From the NCBI RefSeq assembly GCF_963082655.1, contig NC_081554.1:65562602-65626601 (forward strand): 64,000 nucleotides of DNA. The letters run 5' to 3'. The notes beneath the pieces were generated by a model, which worked only from the letters and a program-made list of their open reading frames with translations, ran no database searches and was not told the DNA's origin. This stretch comes from Stomoxys calcitrans. Taxonomy: Eukaryota; Arthropoda; Insecta; Diptera; Muscidae. Position numbers and translations under genes: made by a program. Below, in pieces: positions 20,701 through 31,120 of this stretch (positions are counted from its first letter, which is position 1; each line of letters starts with the position of its first letter).

Positions 20701-23700
20701 ACAGGTGGATAAATTGTGGGTCTCATGACATCAGCATAAGCGAGAAAGAGGCTCAAGGGACTCCACAGGGGGTAATTTTATCGCCACTCCTTTGGGTGGT
20801 CACCATAAATAACCTATCACCGATACTGACTGAGGAGGGATTTGAACCTGTTTTCTACGCAGACGATGTTATAAGGATCTGAATAAGCTATCCTGAAGTG
20901 CCGAAAGGGTCTTGCAGATGGCATACGACTGAGCTAGACCCAGGGCCTCTATGTTAACCCAGAGAAGACTGACATCTGCCTGTTCACCAGAAAGATGAAG
21001 ATGGGCCAATTTGATGTACCACGTTTCCTCAATAGAACGATTTTTATATCAGACAAGGTCAAATTCTTAGTTGTGATCTTGGATAGGAAACTTAATTTGA
21101 AGTGTCACATTTCGGAATGTACTGGGAAGGCTCACAGATGTTGCGCACTATGTAAACGGCCCGGAAATGGGTTTGGAAATGGGTTTTGAATCCGAGGATA
21201 GTCCATTGGATCTACAGAAGCGAGATTAGAACAATGCTTACTTACGCCTCAGTAGTTTGGTGGACTGCTATGGAAAACAAGTGCAACATAAGGACCGTAC
21301 AACAGGTTCAGAAAACATGTTGTCTTGGCATAGATGGAGCTATGAGAACCACGCCCATTAGGGCACTGGAGACTATTCGAAATATCCAACACATTGACAT
21401 ACAGATTAAGTATGAGGCAGCCACTGCGGCTATGAGACTTAAGGCGATGGGAGAACGGATAGAGGAGAGGAGCAAGCGGATACTGAGATGACACTTGATA
21501 TCGGATACTGAGATGACACTTGAGGTCGAGTGCGAGACACTGCTGCCAAAGGAACAGTCTTGGATTGATGGAACTCTGGTATTGCCATCTGAGAGATCGT
21601 GCTATACAGATGGATCAAAGCTAGAGGACAGAGTGGGCCTGGGGGTTTACATTGACAACCCCAGCACTGCGATCTGTTTTCGACTGCCTGACCATAATAC
21701 AATACTGCAGGCAGAGATTGGGTTCTCAATGGCGGTCTACATTGAGAACCCAAGCACTGCGATCTATCTTCGACTGCCTGACCATAGAACGATCCTGCAG
21801 GCAGAGATCCTGGCAATCACGGAATGCGTGAGTTGGTGTGGTGTTAATGCGAGGACGTCGTGTGCGAACATTTTTACGGACAGTAAACTGGTCATCAGCG
21901 TAATAACAACCAGGACGGTAAGGTCACGAAAAGTCTTCGAGTGTAAGAAGGAGATTAATGCCTTCTCTGAGCAAAGCAAAATCCTCATCATTTGGGTGCC
22001 GGGTCATAGCGGAGTAAGGCGGAATGAAAGAGCAGACGATTTGGCAGTGAAGGCCAGAGGACTGCAATAAACTTGGTTAACCCGAAGCTTTTTGGGTCGA
22101 CGCAGTCCGAGTAAAGGGCGACGAATGCGTTTGCAACCCTTTGGACAGCGAAACGGTCGGTAGGACGGCGAAAATCCTATGGGGGAATCTAGATCGTGAG
22201 AAGACGAGGCTATTACTGAAAGGAAATAAAAAGGAGGTCAGTATAGATATTGGAAAATAGGTGCCGCAAGTGATAGCATGTGTAGTGTATCCCCATAGTG
22301 GCGTGGGCGGATTAATATCCGCACCCTCTTTTCAACCTAACCTAACCTAGATAATTTTTTTTTTGGAAATTTTGTCTTAAGAAAAAATTTTATGAAAATT
22401 TTTTCTATAGAGAAAATTTCATGAAAATTTTGACTTTTTTGAAAATTTTGTAAATTTTGTCTTTAGAAAAAATTTCATGAAAATTTTGTCTTTAAAAAAA
22501 TTTCTGTAAAATGTTGCCTTTGGAGAAAATTCTATGAATATTTTATCGTTGGTGAAAATTTCATGAAAATTGTGTCTTTAAAGAAAATTTTCATGGAAAT
22601 TTGGTCTTTAGATATGACTTCTTGGAAGTTTCGTTTTTTGGAAAATTTCAAAGAAATTTTTTCTTAAAAGTATTTACTACGATTATTCTCTTCTTTACAG
22701 CTAAACAAGGCTATGGTCCCGGCGAACAGGATTGGGGCTGGGTGGATGTACGCACTGGTGCCCACATGTTCTATTGGTTGTACTACACCACTGCCGATGT
22801 GGAGCATTATACCCAACGTCCTTTGGCTATTTGGTTGCAAGGTGGTCCTGGTGCCTCCTCTACCGGTTATGGTAATTTCGAAGAATTGGGTCCTCTGGAT
22901 CTTTATGGAGAATATCGTAACTGGACTTGGGTCAAGGACATGAATGTCTTGTTCATCGACAACCCCGTGGGCAGTGGCTTCTCCTATGTCGACAATATCT
23001 TACAATTGCCCACTACCAACAATGGAATTGCCAAAGATCTCGTTTCGTTCATGAAAGGCTTTTACAAATTGCATCCTGAGTTCGAAGATGTGCCTTTGCA
23101 TATTTTCTGTGAAAGTTATGGTGGAAAAATGTCTCCAGAATTTGCCTTGGAATTGTACTATGCCGTACAACGTAAGGAATTAAAATCTAATTTGAAATCT
23201 GTGGCCTTGGGAGATCCTTGGACATCGCCCATTGACTCGGTTTTGGCTTGGGCTCCTTTGCTATTGAATATGGTAAGTAAGAATTAGGATAAGTTCAATG
23301 AAGTAGAATAGAGAGGTAATTTTGTTAATTAATCTAGGGCATTGTTGATGATGATGGTTACGAGAATATCATGGTAGCTGCCAATAAGACTGCAGAACTT
23401 GTTGCCGAGGAGAAATGGACCCAGGCTACTATGCAATGGAGTGCAACCCAAACTGTTTTGTTGAGAGAGTCAAAGGGTGTTGATTTCTATAACATTGAAA
23501 AGCCCACTCGTGGTGATGCCTACACCCGCATGCTGTTGAGAAAGAACAACTATCTGGGTAAAATCAAAAGAAACTCTAAATTTATCGTATACAAATTAAA
23601 CTTTTATTTGAAATTTCAGAGCAAATGTATCGCACCCTTGTTCGCTTCGATATTGACGAAAATCGCGACAAAATGTTGGATGATCTCATGCGTGGACCGG

Positions 23701-24161
23701 TTACTGAAGCCTTAGGCATTCCCTCACATGTTAAATGGGGTTCTCAAAGTGGCAGCACTTTCACCCGCCTCATGGGTGACTTTATGAAGCCTGTTATTCA
23801 TGTTGGTAAGTACGTTAGATCTTGGGGAACATTAGAAAAGTTTCTAAATTGTCTTTCTTTTACAGTGAATGAACTTTTGGACAACACCGATTTACAAGTA
23901 TCCGTCTACTCTGGCCATTTGGATTTGATTTGCGCTACTGCTGGTACCGTTAATTGGATTGAAAAAATGCGTTGGAGCTATCGCGATGAATATCTGAAAG
24001 CCCCTCGTTTGGGTGTTAGTGTTGATCGCATTTTGGAAGGCTATGAAAAGAGTGCCGGTAATTTCTCAATGATCTGGGTTAATCGTGCTGGCCATATGGT
24101 ACCTGCAGACAATCCAGCTGGCATGAGCTACATTCTTAAGAAGTTGACTAACTATGGTTAA
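14675..24161 (+). CDS. Serine carboxypeptidase, peptidase family S10 (SCPEP1/RISC-like), five exons
   Basis: A secreted or lysosomal serine carboxypeptidase that removes C-terminal residues from peptides. Exons: 14675-14729, 22701-23272, 23338-23557, 23620-23805, 23866-24161. Together they give 442 residues with every junction in frame and GT-AG borders (introns of 7971, 65, 62 and 60 bp). Residues 1-19 are a signal peptide. The oxyanion region WLQGGPGASSTGYGNFEELG lies about 65-85. The triad is Ser157 in ESYGGK, Asp364 in GHLDLI, and His421 in NRAGHMVP. This layout (GGPG, ESYGG, late Asp and His) is typical of retinoid-inducible serine carboxypeptidases, and the length is normal, so the enzyme should be active. 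A poly(A) signal AATAAA sits at 24167-24172. Intron 1 is filled with R-family repeats, a 29 bp minisatellite and a LINE. The nearest fly relative I recall is Drosophila CG3344. Confidence 0.92.
14985..17193. repeat. R-family elements in intron 1, head-to-head
   Basis: The first element (about 14985-16095) is in plus orientation: GTTCGGCCGGGCCGAATC, CCCACCACCATGG, then units of about 153 bp with GGTTTATATGGGAGCTATAT. From about 16098 a reversed element begins (ACCCTCCACCATAGGATGGT, CGAAATATTGATCTAGG, CCGTCCGTCTGTCTGTC). At about 16890 units flip back to plus orientation and end at ...CCATGGTGGGTATAAAAACG at 17193. It is non-coding and lies inside carboxypeptidase intron 1. Confidence 0.8.
17315..18480 (+). 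repeat. R-family element, decayed, 3' end lost
   Basis: It starts GCGTGCTAAGTTCGGTCGTG, then CCCACCACCATGG, followed by about seven diverging units with GAGATCGGTTTATATGGGAG. The units shift subtype after about 18040 (TCGGTCTATATGGGGGATAT) and fade by about 18480 without the usual terminal hairpin. Confidence 0.7.
18481..19539. other. Intron 1 sequence without recognised elements
   Basis: AT-rich intronic DNA. I see no exon, transposon end or tandem repeat until the 29 bp array begins near 19540. Confidence 0.45.
19540..20363 (+). repeat. 29 bp minisatellite, highly homogeneous
   Basis: About 28 head-to-tail copies of a 29 bp unit written as TTTTGTCTTTAGAGAAAA plus TTTCATGGAAA. Most neighbouring copies are identical; exceptions are the first few units and a shortened unit near 20180-20190. 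Each unit contains TTTTGTCTTTAG, a pyrimidine-rich AG that resembles a 3' splice acceptor in the sense direction of the host gene. The array is cut at 20363 by a LINE and resumes in degenerate form after 22357. Confidence 0.92.
20364..22356 (+). mobile_element. Non-LTR retrotransposon, RT + RNase H, 5'-truncated and broken
   Basis: Pieces of one polyprotein in order. The reverse transcriptase (20364-20882) has RPISLTSFLLKTMERI, GTPQGVILSPLLW and the catalytic FYADDV, and stops right after it. RT thumb pieces follow (20995-21491, with TYASVVWW). Then RNase H (21495-22070) has YTDGSK, an AITE motif, IFTDSKL and HSGVRRNERADDLA, the full D-E-D-D set. The 5' half with endonuclease is missing and stops or frameshifts separate the pieces, so it is inactive. 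RNase H contains an internal direct duplication of about 96 bp (21645-21812). The 3' tail is CAACCTAACCTAACCTAG. It sits inside the 29 bp minisatellite in carboxypeptidase intron 1. Confidence 0.88.
22357..22680 (+). repeat. Degenerate continuation of the 29 bp minisatellite
   Basis: About ten loosely conserved units (GAAAATTTTGTCTTTA, ATTTCATGAAAATTTT variants) directly abut the acceptor of exon 2. They are far more diverged than the units left of the LINE, so the two halves had different amplification histories. Confidence 0.78.
22701..24161 (+). CDS. Catalytic exons 2-5 of the serine carboxypeptidase
   Basis: Exon 2 (22701-23272) carries the oxyanion GGPG and the nucleophile motif ESYGGK. 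Exon 3 (23338-23557) holds the helical insertion region. Exon 4 (23620-23805) contains a PSHVKWGSQSG stretch typical of the family, and exon 5 (23866-24161) supplies the acid Asp and base His. Donors are ATG|GTAAGT, CTG-G|GTAAAA and GTT-G|GTAAGT; acceptors are TCTAG, TTTCAG and TTTACAG. Codons are more GC-rich than the flanks, as expected for a conserved gene embedded in repeats. Confidence 0.93.
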
Positions 24162-24261
24162 ATATAAATAAAATGTGTAACAGGTTGCAGTATTAATTAA
24201 ATGTTGTGAAATATTTTTAAAATTTACTGCCAAACCCAGAAACAAACTAATTTTATAAAGG

Positions 24262-24660
24262 GACGGGATAACTATGACCATCGCGCAGGCTGGAACTTTG
24301 AGCCCCAATCTGTGTGGTGTTCATCGTTATCACGAGAAGCTTAGCTGGGAGCTTACGCTCGCGTCACCAGGTTGCGGATAGTAGAATGCTACATACGGAG
24401 TAGCTGCAACTGCAGTCGCGGACAATCAGCGGTATCGAGTGGAGAGTCTCAGTGAGAGGCCGAGTGGCACTGGCTCTTGCTTAAATACTGAGTGTCAATG
24501 ATGCTCGATACGACAAGGCGAAATATTGACACCTTTAAATAACCAATGGCCATCATGTTCCTGCGGCGATCGGTCGCATAGGTCGGAACGAGCTTGCTCA
24601 CCTACGAGAGCTGACGAGGATCTCCACCTCCACATGCAAATGGGGCTACAACAACAACAA
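24262..24660 (+). mobile_element. Short LINE-5'UTR-derived element, copy 2
   Basis: It begins GGATAACTATGACCATCGCG and runs through CTGTGTGGTGTTCATCG, GAGTGGAGAGTCTCAGTGAG and AAATAACCAATGGCC. It then switches to a GGAACGAGCTTGCTCACC block and ends GGGGCTACAACAACAACAAC. The first ~300 bp match the LINE leader at 29505-29050 (minus) and 40238-40540 (plus); the last ~90 bp do not. It has no open frame. Confidence 0.8.
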
Positions 24661-25440
24661 CAGCCGAATTCGAAGAATTGAAGAACGAGTGATAAAAAGT
24701 TAGTTGTTTTGGGAGTTAAAGATATTAAAAGATTTAAAATACCATAGGTTCGTAGATATCCTCCCAATGCGATGACTTTAAAAAACATGGACAAAGTTTT
24801 AACTATTTAGGTTGTAAAAATTGTATTCATGAAAGAATATTTGGTACATTTCTCAGATTTCTTAATTTTCTTCGAAAGTTGAATTGATAATTAGAAAGAA
24901 AAGTTTAACGGATATTTAAATAATTGATTTGCAAACAAAATAATACATAAAGGAACAGTACAGGAACTTCTATCATACCAATATATGCGGTCTGATTCCT
25001 ACTTCAGCTCTATGACAAGGGATTTACTGTTTATAGGCAAGTACATAGTAAATGGCTTTCGGCAGAGCGGGAAACTATTCAAAGAGAAGTTTTACAAGGG
25101 AAATCAGAAGAAGTCTTAAAAGACGAAGTCAATATGGTCGTTGGAATATTCATTATACCAGAAGAAGAAGGAAAAGTCTTAGATTGGTGGTCGTATATCA
25201 GACTTTGGAAAGGAATTTTAGATGTAATGTTGACAAACACAGGGACACAGGGAAATGAAGGTAAGAGCAGGTAGTGATCAAAATCAAGGGTAATAAAGAA
25301 GCGGGAGTTACCTCTGCGCATGAAGCGATATATTCGCACAGAGATTGATATTCGGATCGAAGACGTTGTACAACACACTAGAAGGCACATAAAATTCCAC
25401 TTTGGATTTGATTTGTTTTAACTTTAAACAACTGTTGGTA
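24661..25440. other. Intergenic, no gene recognised
   Basis: Small open frames here (for example 25079-25390, minus) have no recognisable motif and no coding signature. No repeat family was identified. Confidence 0.4.
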
Positions 25441-25800
25441 TGGTTGAAATCCGTTCATAACCTGATATAGCTGCCATATAAACCTATCTCTGACGTTCAC
25501 TTCTTTATTATCTAAAGGACGCAATTCTTATCTGATTTGGATAAAAATTTACACAAGGCGTTTTGTTTTATTTTACAATAATCGTGCTAAGTATGGTCTA
25601 TATCGGATCATAGCCTCATACAGCTGCCATATAAACCGATCTTCGATCTTGACTTTTTGAGCCTTTTGAGTGCGCAAGTTCTAATCGATTTGGCTTGAAA
25701 TTTTACACAATGTTTTGTTTTGCTAAGCATGGTTAAATCGGATCATAATCTGATATAGCTGCCATATAAACCAATCTTCAGATTTGATTTCTTCAGTCTC
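25441..25800 (-). repeat. R-family fragment, two to three units
   Basis: GATATAGCTGCCATATAAAC occurs at about 25463, 25617 and 25751 in reverse orientation, with CTTGACTTTTTGAGCC-type blocks. It has neither terminal hairpin and joins the LINE 3' end. Confidence 0.7.
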
Positions 25801-25802
25801 TT

Positions 25803-28800
25803 ATTTTCTTTACTTTAATTGGCTATGACAGAACATTTGTTCAGCTAGCCCAACGTAAAATAGAGTTCCAAGCTTCTCGATCTTCTGCGCTCATTTTATA
25901 ATCTCTGACACCAAGTTTCGAGGTGTCTCCCAGCACTTGATTTTTTCATCAGGTTTTTGGTCATACCGGTTGTGTGCCACCGTGTTTGCCTTCAAAAGAC
26001 TTCTTTGCTGGAGCTTCCTCATCCATTCTGATAATATGACCTAGCTAATGCAGCCGTTGTATTTTGATACGTGTAACTATGCTATCGTCGTCATACAGCT
26101 CAAATAGCTTGTGGATCATACGACGCCTATATTCTCCATTAACGCAAATGAGTCCATATATTTTACGAAGAATATTTCTCTTAAACACTCCAAGAACTGC
26201 CTCCTATACTTTCACAACTACACTTGCTTCAGAACCATATCACAACACTGGTAGTATCAGAGTCATGTATAGTGTATTCTTCGTCTGTCGAAAGGTGGCC
26301 TTGTTTCTAAACTGCTTACTTTATCCAAAGTAGCATCTGTTCGCCAGTATTATTCTTCGCTTTATCTCAAAACTGGTGTCATTCGTTTCGGTTTCGGCGT
26401 TGCCGAGGTACATAAAGTTGCTGACTATCTCAAAGTTTTTGCTCCCAACTTTCTCCATTTTCTTTATCTGCTCGGTTGTATAAGGCGTGTTGGGAGTTGA
26501 AACCATCCAATTCGTCTTATCTCCATTTACTGCCAGACCCATTTTCACTGTCTCTCTTTTGATTCTTTCAAAGGCTGCAGTTACTACTTCCGGTGATCGA
26601 CCTATGATGTCAATGTCATCGGCATTGGCGAGTATCATGTATTCTCTTGTGATTGGTGTGGCATATCTATTCACATCTGTATTTCATATAATCTTCTCCA
26701 GCAGGATATTAAAGAGATCACACGATAGGCTGTCTTCTTATCTGAAACCTCGTTTGGTATTGAATTGTTCGGAGAGATTGTTTCCTATTCATACTGAGGC
26801 ACTCGTATCAGCAAGTATCATCCTGCAGAGTCTTATTAAATTTGCAGGGATACCGAACTCAGATATGGCTTCAAATACCTCTGGACGTATAGGGCTGTCG
26901 AAAGCGGCTTTGTTGTCAACAAAGAGTTGATAGGTGTTGATTTGTCCTTCGCGGGTCTTTTCCAGGATTTGGCGCAGTGTGAATATCTGGTCCAGGGTGA
27001 ATTTACCAGGTCTAAAGCCTCATTGATATGGCCCAATTATCTCATTGACTTTAGGTTTTAATCTTTCACAAGGTATAATCGAGAGTATCTTTTATGCGAT
27101 AGGGAGGAGACTTATACCTCTGTAGTTGGCACATTTCGTCTTGTCTCCTTTCTTGTGTACGGGACATAGAATGCTGATGTTCCAACCATCGGGTATGCGT
27201 TATTCTTGCCAGATCGCGCAGACAACTGATGCCTTATCAGCGTGACGCCTCCGATCTTAAGTAGATTAGCTGGCAACCTTGTTGTTCTGCTACTTGGACC
27301 TCATTCTGACTAGGAGGTAAAAATTCTATACCATCATCAGGGATTGGTTCTGCGGTATCCTCTTCGCCGACAAATTCGGACACTACCAGTTGGGTAAAAT
27401 ATTCTTTTCATATCCTCAGCATGCTATCTGAGTCATCTGTTACCAGATTTCCTTCTTTGTCTCTGCAGGAGGAAGTGCCTCCACCAAAGCCATCGGTTTG
27501 ATGTTTAATTCTTCTTAATTGTTAATTCGGTAGAATTTCCGGACTTCATTCTGACTCCTGTATATCTCAATTCGCTCACACTCACGTCTTTCCTTTTCGT
27601 TTTTCTTTCTGCGGAATGGACGTTTCTCCTCTCTTCTTTTCTCCCGATACATCTCCTTTATCTGCATCGTTTCTACTGATTGCAGGGTTGATCTATATGT
27701 CGCATTCTTGGCTTCAGTAGCATCTCGACACTATTGGTCGTACCATTGGTTTCTTTCAGGAGGCTTCTGGTACTCAAGTACGGATTTCGCGGCATTTTCC
27801 ATGGAGTGGGCAACAGTTTGCCACTGCGCCATATAATGGCGTCGAAACAAGGAGTGCTTTCATCAAGCCGTTGGATCAATCGAGTGGAGTATGCCGCTAC
27901 CATCTGTTGTGTTTGCATCTTTTCAATGTCCAGCTTCCGTGAAGTGTCAGATCGTACTTTCCTCGCCATGTTCAAATGGGTGCGAACCTTTGCCGCATTA
28001 AAATCTCCCAAAACGATTTTAATATCATGTCCAGGGCAGCGGTCATATTCTCTCTCTAGGCGCTCGTAGGAAATATCCTTGGTGTGCTCGTCCTTGTCTT
28101 CCGTCGGGTCTTGGGTAAAAATAAGACTGATAGTGAAGAATTTGGATTTTATGCGGATTGTGGTTAGCCTCTCATCCACCGGAGTAAAGCTAAGGAAAAA
28201 GTGTTTCAATCTCCGACTAACCACAAATCCACAGCCAAATTCATGCCTCGTGTTATGGAAGCTATATTATAGTTCGTCACCATTTTGTGCTGTAGTGACG
28301 CCATTCCCATTCCATCGCACTTTCTAGAAGGCGGTAATATCTGCCTTGTACTTCTGGACAGTTTTGTAAGAACTGTATTCTTAGGTCACACACAGTCAGT
28401 TTAATTCTTATCAATTGTTAGGAGATAAAATGTTTAATAATATAGCCAGCAGCATTTAGTCTATAATAGTTTCGTGTTATAAGTTCCCACATGTGGCGTT
28501 TGGTGATGTTTGGCCGCATGGTGTGGATATGTTAGAGTATTTACATTAGAAGATAAGACTGTATTTTTATGTGCATTTTGAATGTAGCTGCATTTGTCTA
28601 GGGTGGTCTTAAGTGCATCTTTAAATAGGCATATCGCTGCGTGTGTGACCGTATATGTTAAGATATTTGTACATATAGATTTAGGTTTAGAGTTAAGAAA
28701 TTGATTTTAATAAAGTGAGTTCAATTTTAGTTCGCAACCTGACAACAACTACGTCTTTTTATTATTATCCGCCCCAAGTTCTCCAACTTCTCTAATATAT

Positions 28801-29505
28801 CCGCCAGCGCGTATACTGCGCCTTCTCTATAAAGAGTGCGGACATTTCAGGTGCAGATCCACAAATCATGGTCCTTTTTTCGTTTGCGTGGGTCGTCAAG
28901 GTTGAGGGGGTCGGTTTTTACTATTCCTTTGTTTCTCATAGTTTTCCGGGGGCGGGTTATTGGCCCAGCGCCCCAACCGCATGGGTTTTGTTGGATAGCA
29001 CATGTATCCCTCGTTGTGGCGAGTCGCTTGTTCCAAGACTGACGCTGATTTTGGCCATTGGTTATTTAAAGGCGCCAATAACTCGCCTTGTCATCTCGAG
29101 TATCATTGGCTCTCAGTATTTAATTAAGAGCCATTGCCACCTGACTCCTCACTGAGACTCTCCTCTCGAAAATCGCAGGCCGCATTTGCAGCTACTCCGA
29201 ATAAAAACGGAGTTTTCCACCATCCGCAATCTGTGCCAATAACTCGCCTTGTCATCTCGAGTATCATTGGCACTCAGTATTTAATTAAGAGCCATTGCCA
29301 CCTGACTCCTCACTGAGACTCTCCTCTCGAAAATCGCAGGCCGCATTTGCAGCTACTCCGCATAAAAACGGAGTTTTCCACCATCCGCAATCTGTGGACA
29401 CGCCCAATAGCTTTCAGCTAAGCTTCCCGTGGTAACGAAGGACACCACACAAGTCGGAGCTCAAAGTTCCAGCCTGTGTGGTGCTCATAGTTATCCCATG
29501 TCGTC
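25803..29505 (-). mobile_element. Endonuclease/RT LINE, near full length, degenerate (copy A)
   Basis: Read on the minus strand it starts with a long leader (29505-28890), the same sequence as the short elements at 24262 and 35555. A protein start follows (MICGSAPEMSALFIEK at about 28868). Next is an AP-endonuclease (28330-27900, with FTPVDERL-TIRIKSKFF and KIVLGDFNA). A basic-rich linker follows (27900-27500), then RT motifs, with NNKAAG-type sequence near 27300 and the catalytic box at 26674-26560 (ANADDIDIIGRS). RT C-terminus runs to about 26030 and a 3' UTR to about 25803. The Tyr of YADD is Asn here, and stops break every domain, so it is inactive. The leader carries a ~161 bp direct duplication (CCAATAACTCGCC at 29075 and 29236). 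Clade uncertain: craniofacial-development-protein-2-like type. Confidence 0.85.
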
Positions 29506-29817
29506 CGGGTTTGATCAAACTATCTTCTCTAAATTTTGCAGAATGTCTTTTTCTATAAACTCGAGTATGTATTTGTTGGCGGATATTTGTGAAAAATCAG
29601 ATTTGGATTATTTTATTACCTATTTGAACACCTCTGCCGAAGTCCATCAATATCGGTTCAGATTTAGTAAGTAAAAATATCGTCTAATTTACATTTAGAG
29701 GTTATGTGTTGGTATATAGTCGCTACCGGTCAACTTTTGCCTTACCTTACTTCTTTTTCTTCAAATATTTAAATTCGGATATTTCTTTGTCTACGAGATT
29801 TCCTTAAAATTGGCCCC

Positions 29818-29935
29818 TTGACATTGAGCTTAAACTTAAATCGGACAGCACTCATTGATATGTGAGAAGTTTACTCCTGTTCCTTAATGGAATGTTCTTG
29901 GGCAAATTTGCATTTGCAATACTTTTGACCTTTTG
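29818..29935 (+). mobile_element. tRNA-SINE 3' fragment
   Basis: It matches only the 3' third of the SINE at 13726-14036: ATTGATATGTGAGAAGTTTA, CTGTTCCTTAATGGAATGTT, GCAAATTTGCATTTGCA. The tRNA-like head is absent, so it is 5'-truncated. Confidence 0.72.
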
Positions 29936-31120
29936 CTGTAATTTATTGGCTCTTAATGAAAATGGCTTATGAAATGTGTATGTGCATCCATATATTGGCA
30001 ACTCATTGGCATCATCCAAGAATTAATCATTATTTTATTAATGTATTTCAAATCCTATTAAGTCACAGCATGGCAATTAAAATCCTACAGGTAACCACAA
30101 TAGAAACGAGGAACAGCTTATAATAATAAAATATTATCTCGCCCAGCAGGATTCTATGCCAGATTAAAATTGCTGCCATTGTAAGTGGATAAGTGGTTAG
30201 GGGGATTTGAGGTGGTTACGGAGGTGAAGGTATTTTCAAAAGGATTTCTTCATCTTAAAAGCAATGGCGAATGTAGTCATACAAATTCAAGAATTCGTTT
30301 GTAAGGATATTCAAGTAAATGGCCTGCAAAAATTTAAGTAATTCGATTTCGGGCTATGGTATCATTGGACTTTATTGCTGCACTGTCCTACAAAAACGCA
30401 AAAGTTTTTATAAAGAAGAAATCAATGAGCTGTATCTTATATTCCAATTTACTCACAAAGAAAGGTCTCCCTAATGGCTTTATTAAAGCAAGAAAACTTT
30501 TTTGCTTGTTTTTTTTTTTTTTCAAAACCTTCCCCCATAGAATTCGTTGGACAATTGAAGTTGGAATAACTTTACTCAAATAATAGTGAAATTTTCATTT
30601 TGCCTAAATTCATTTAAAGAATTTTTGAAAAGTTTGTTTTTATGGATTCTAATTGATGGCTCCTCCAGGAAATTATATATTTTTCCTATTTTTTTTTTGT
30701 TGGTGATTTCTTCCACTTTTCATTTCTCCTCGGCTGCCTCGACTTTTATTTAATTATTATTGGTCTTGGAAGCACAAAAAGTGCAAATTTTCCATAGCCA
30801 TGATGTGGGAATGATAGTTTATCCGACAATCCTAGACATGCATGTACATATCATTGGCGTAGCAATTGGAGGGGGCAACATTTTCTGAAGTGTGATTAAC
30901 AAAATTATTTGAAGGCTTTAACAAGAAGAGTCATTAGGAAATGAAAACTTCTAAGTTTGGCTTTGGATAGAACCTTGGATACCATCCATAATGGTGGAAA
31001 GCTCAGCTGACAAGGCGATTATTTTTAAAAAGGTTTCAAGAGCGAGGAAAAGAAAGAAAACTACAAATTGAAAGCGATTTAAGAGTACCTTACACATCAA
31101 TTTTTTATGTAAACGTCATA
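29936..31120. other. Intergenic, nothing recognised
   Basis: AT-rich with T-runs near 30510 and 30690. Open frames are short and low in complexity. I see no exons, element ends or tandem repeats. Confidence 0.4.

Noticed and set aside
22601..22700. Carboxypeptidase start just upstream of exon 2 (in-frame ATG at 22601 region)
   Set aside because: That leader is minisatellite sequence and lacks a clean cleavable signal; the signal-peptide exon at 14675 joins in phase and fits the secreted enzyme.
27734..28069. Plus-strand frames opposite the LINE endonuclease
   Set aside because: Shadow of the minus-strand endonuclease region.
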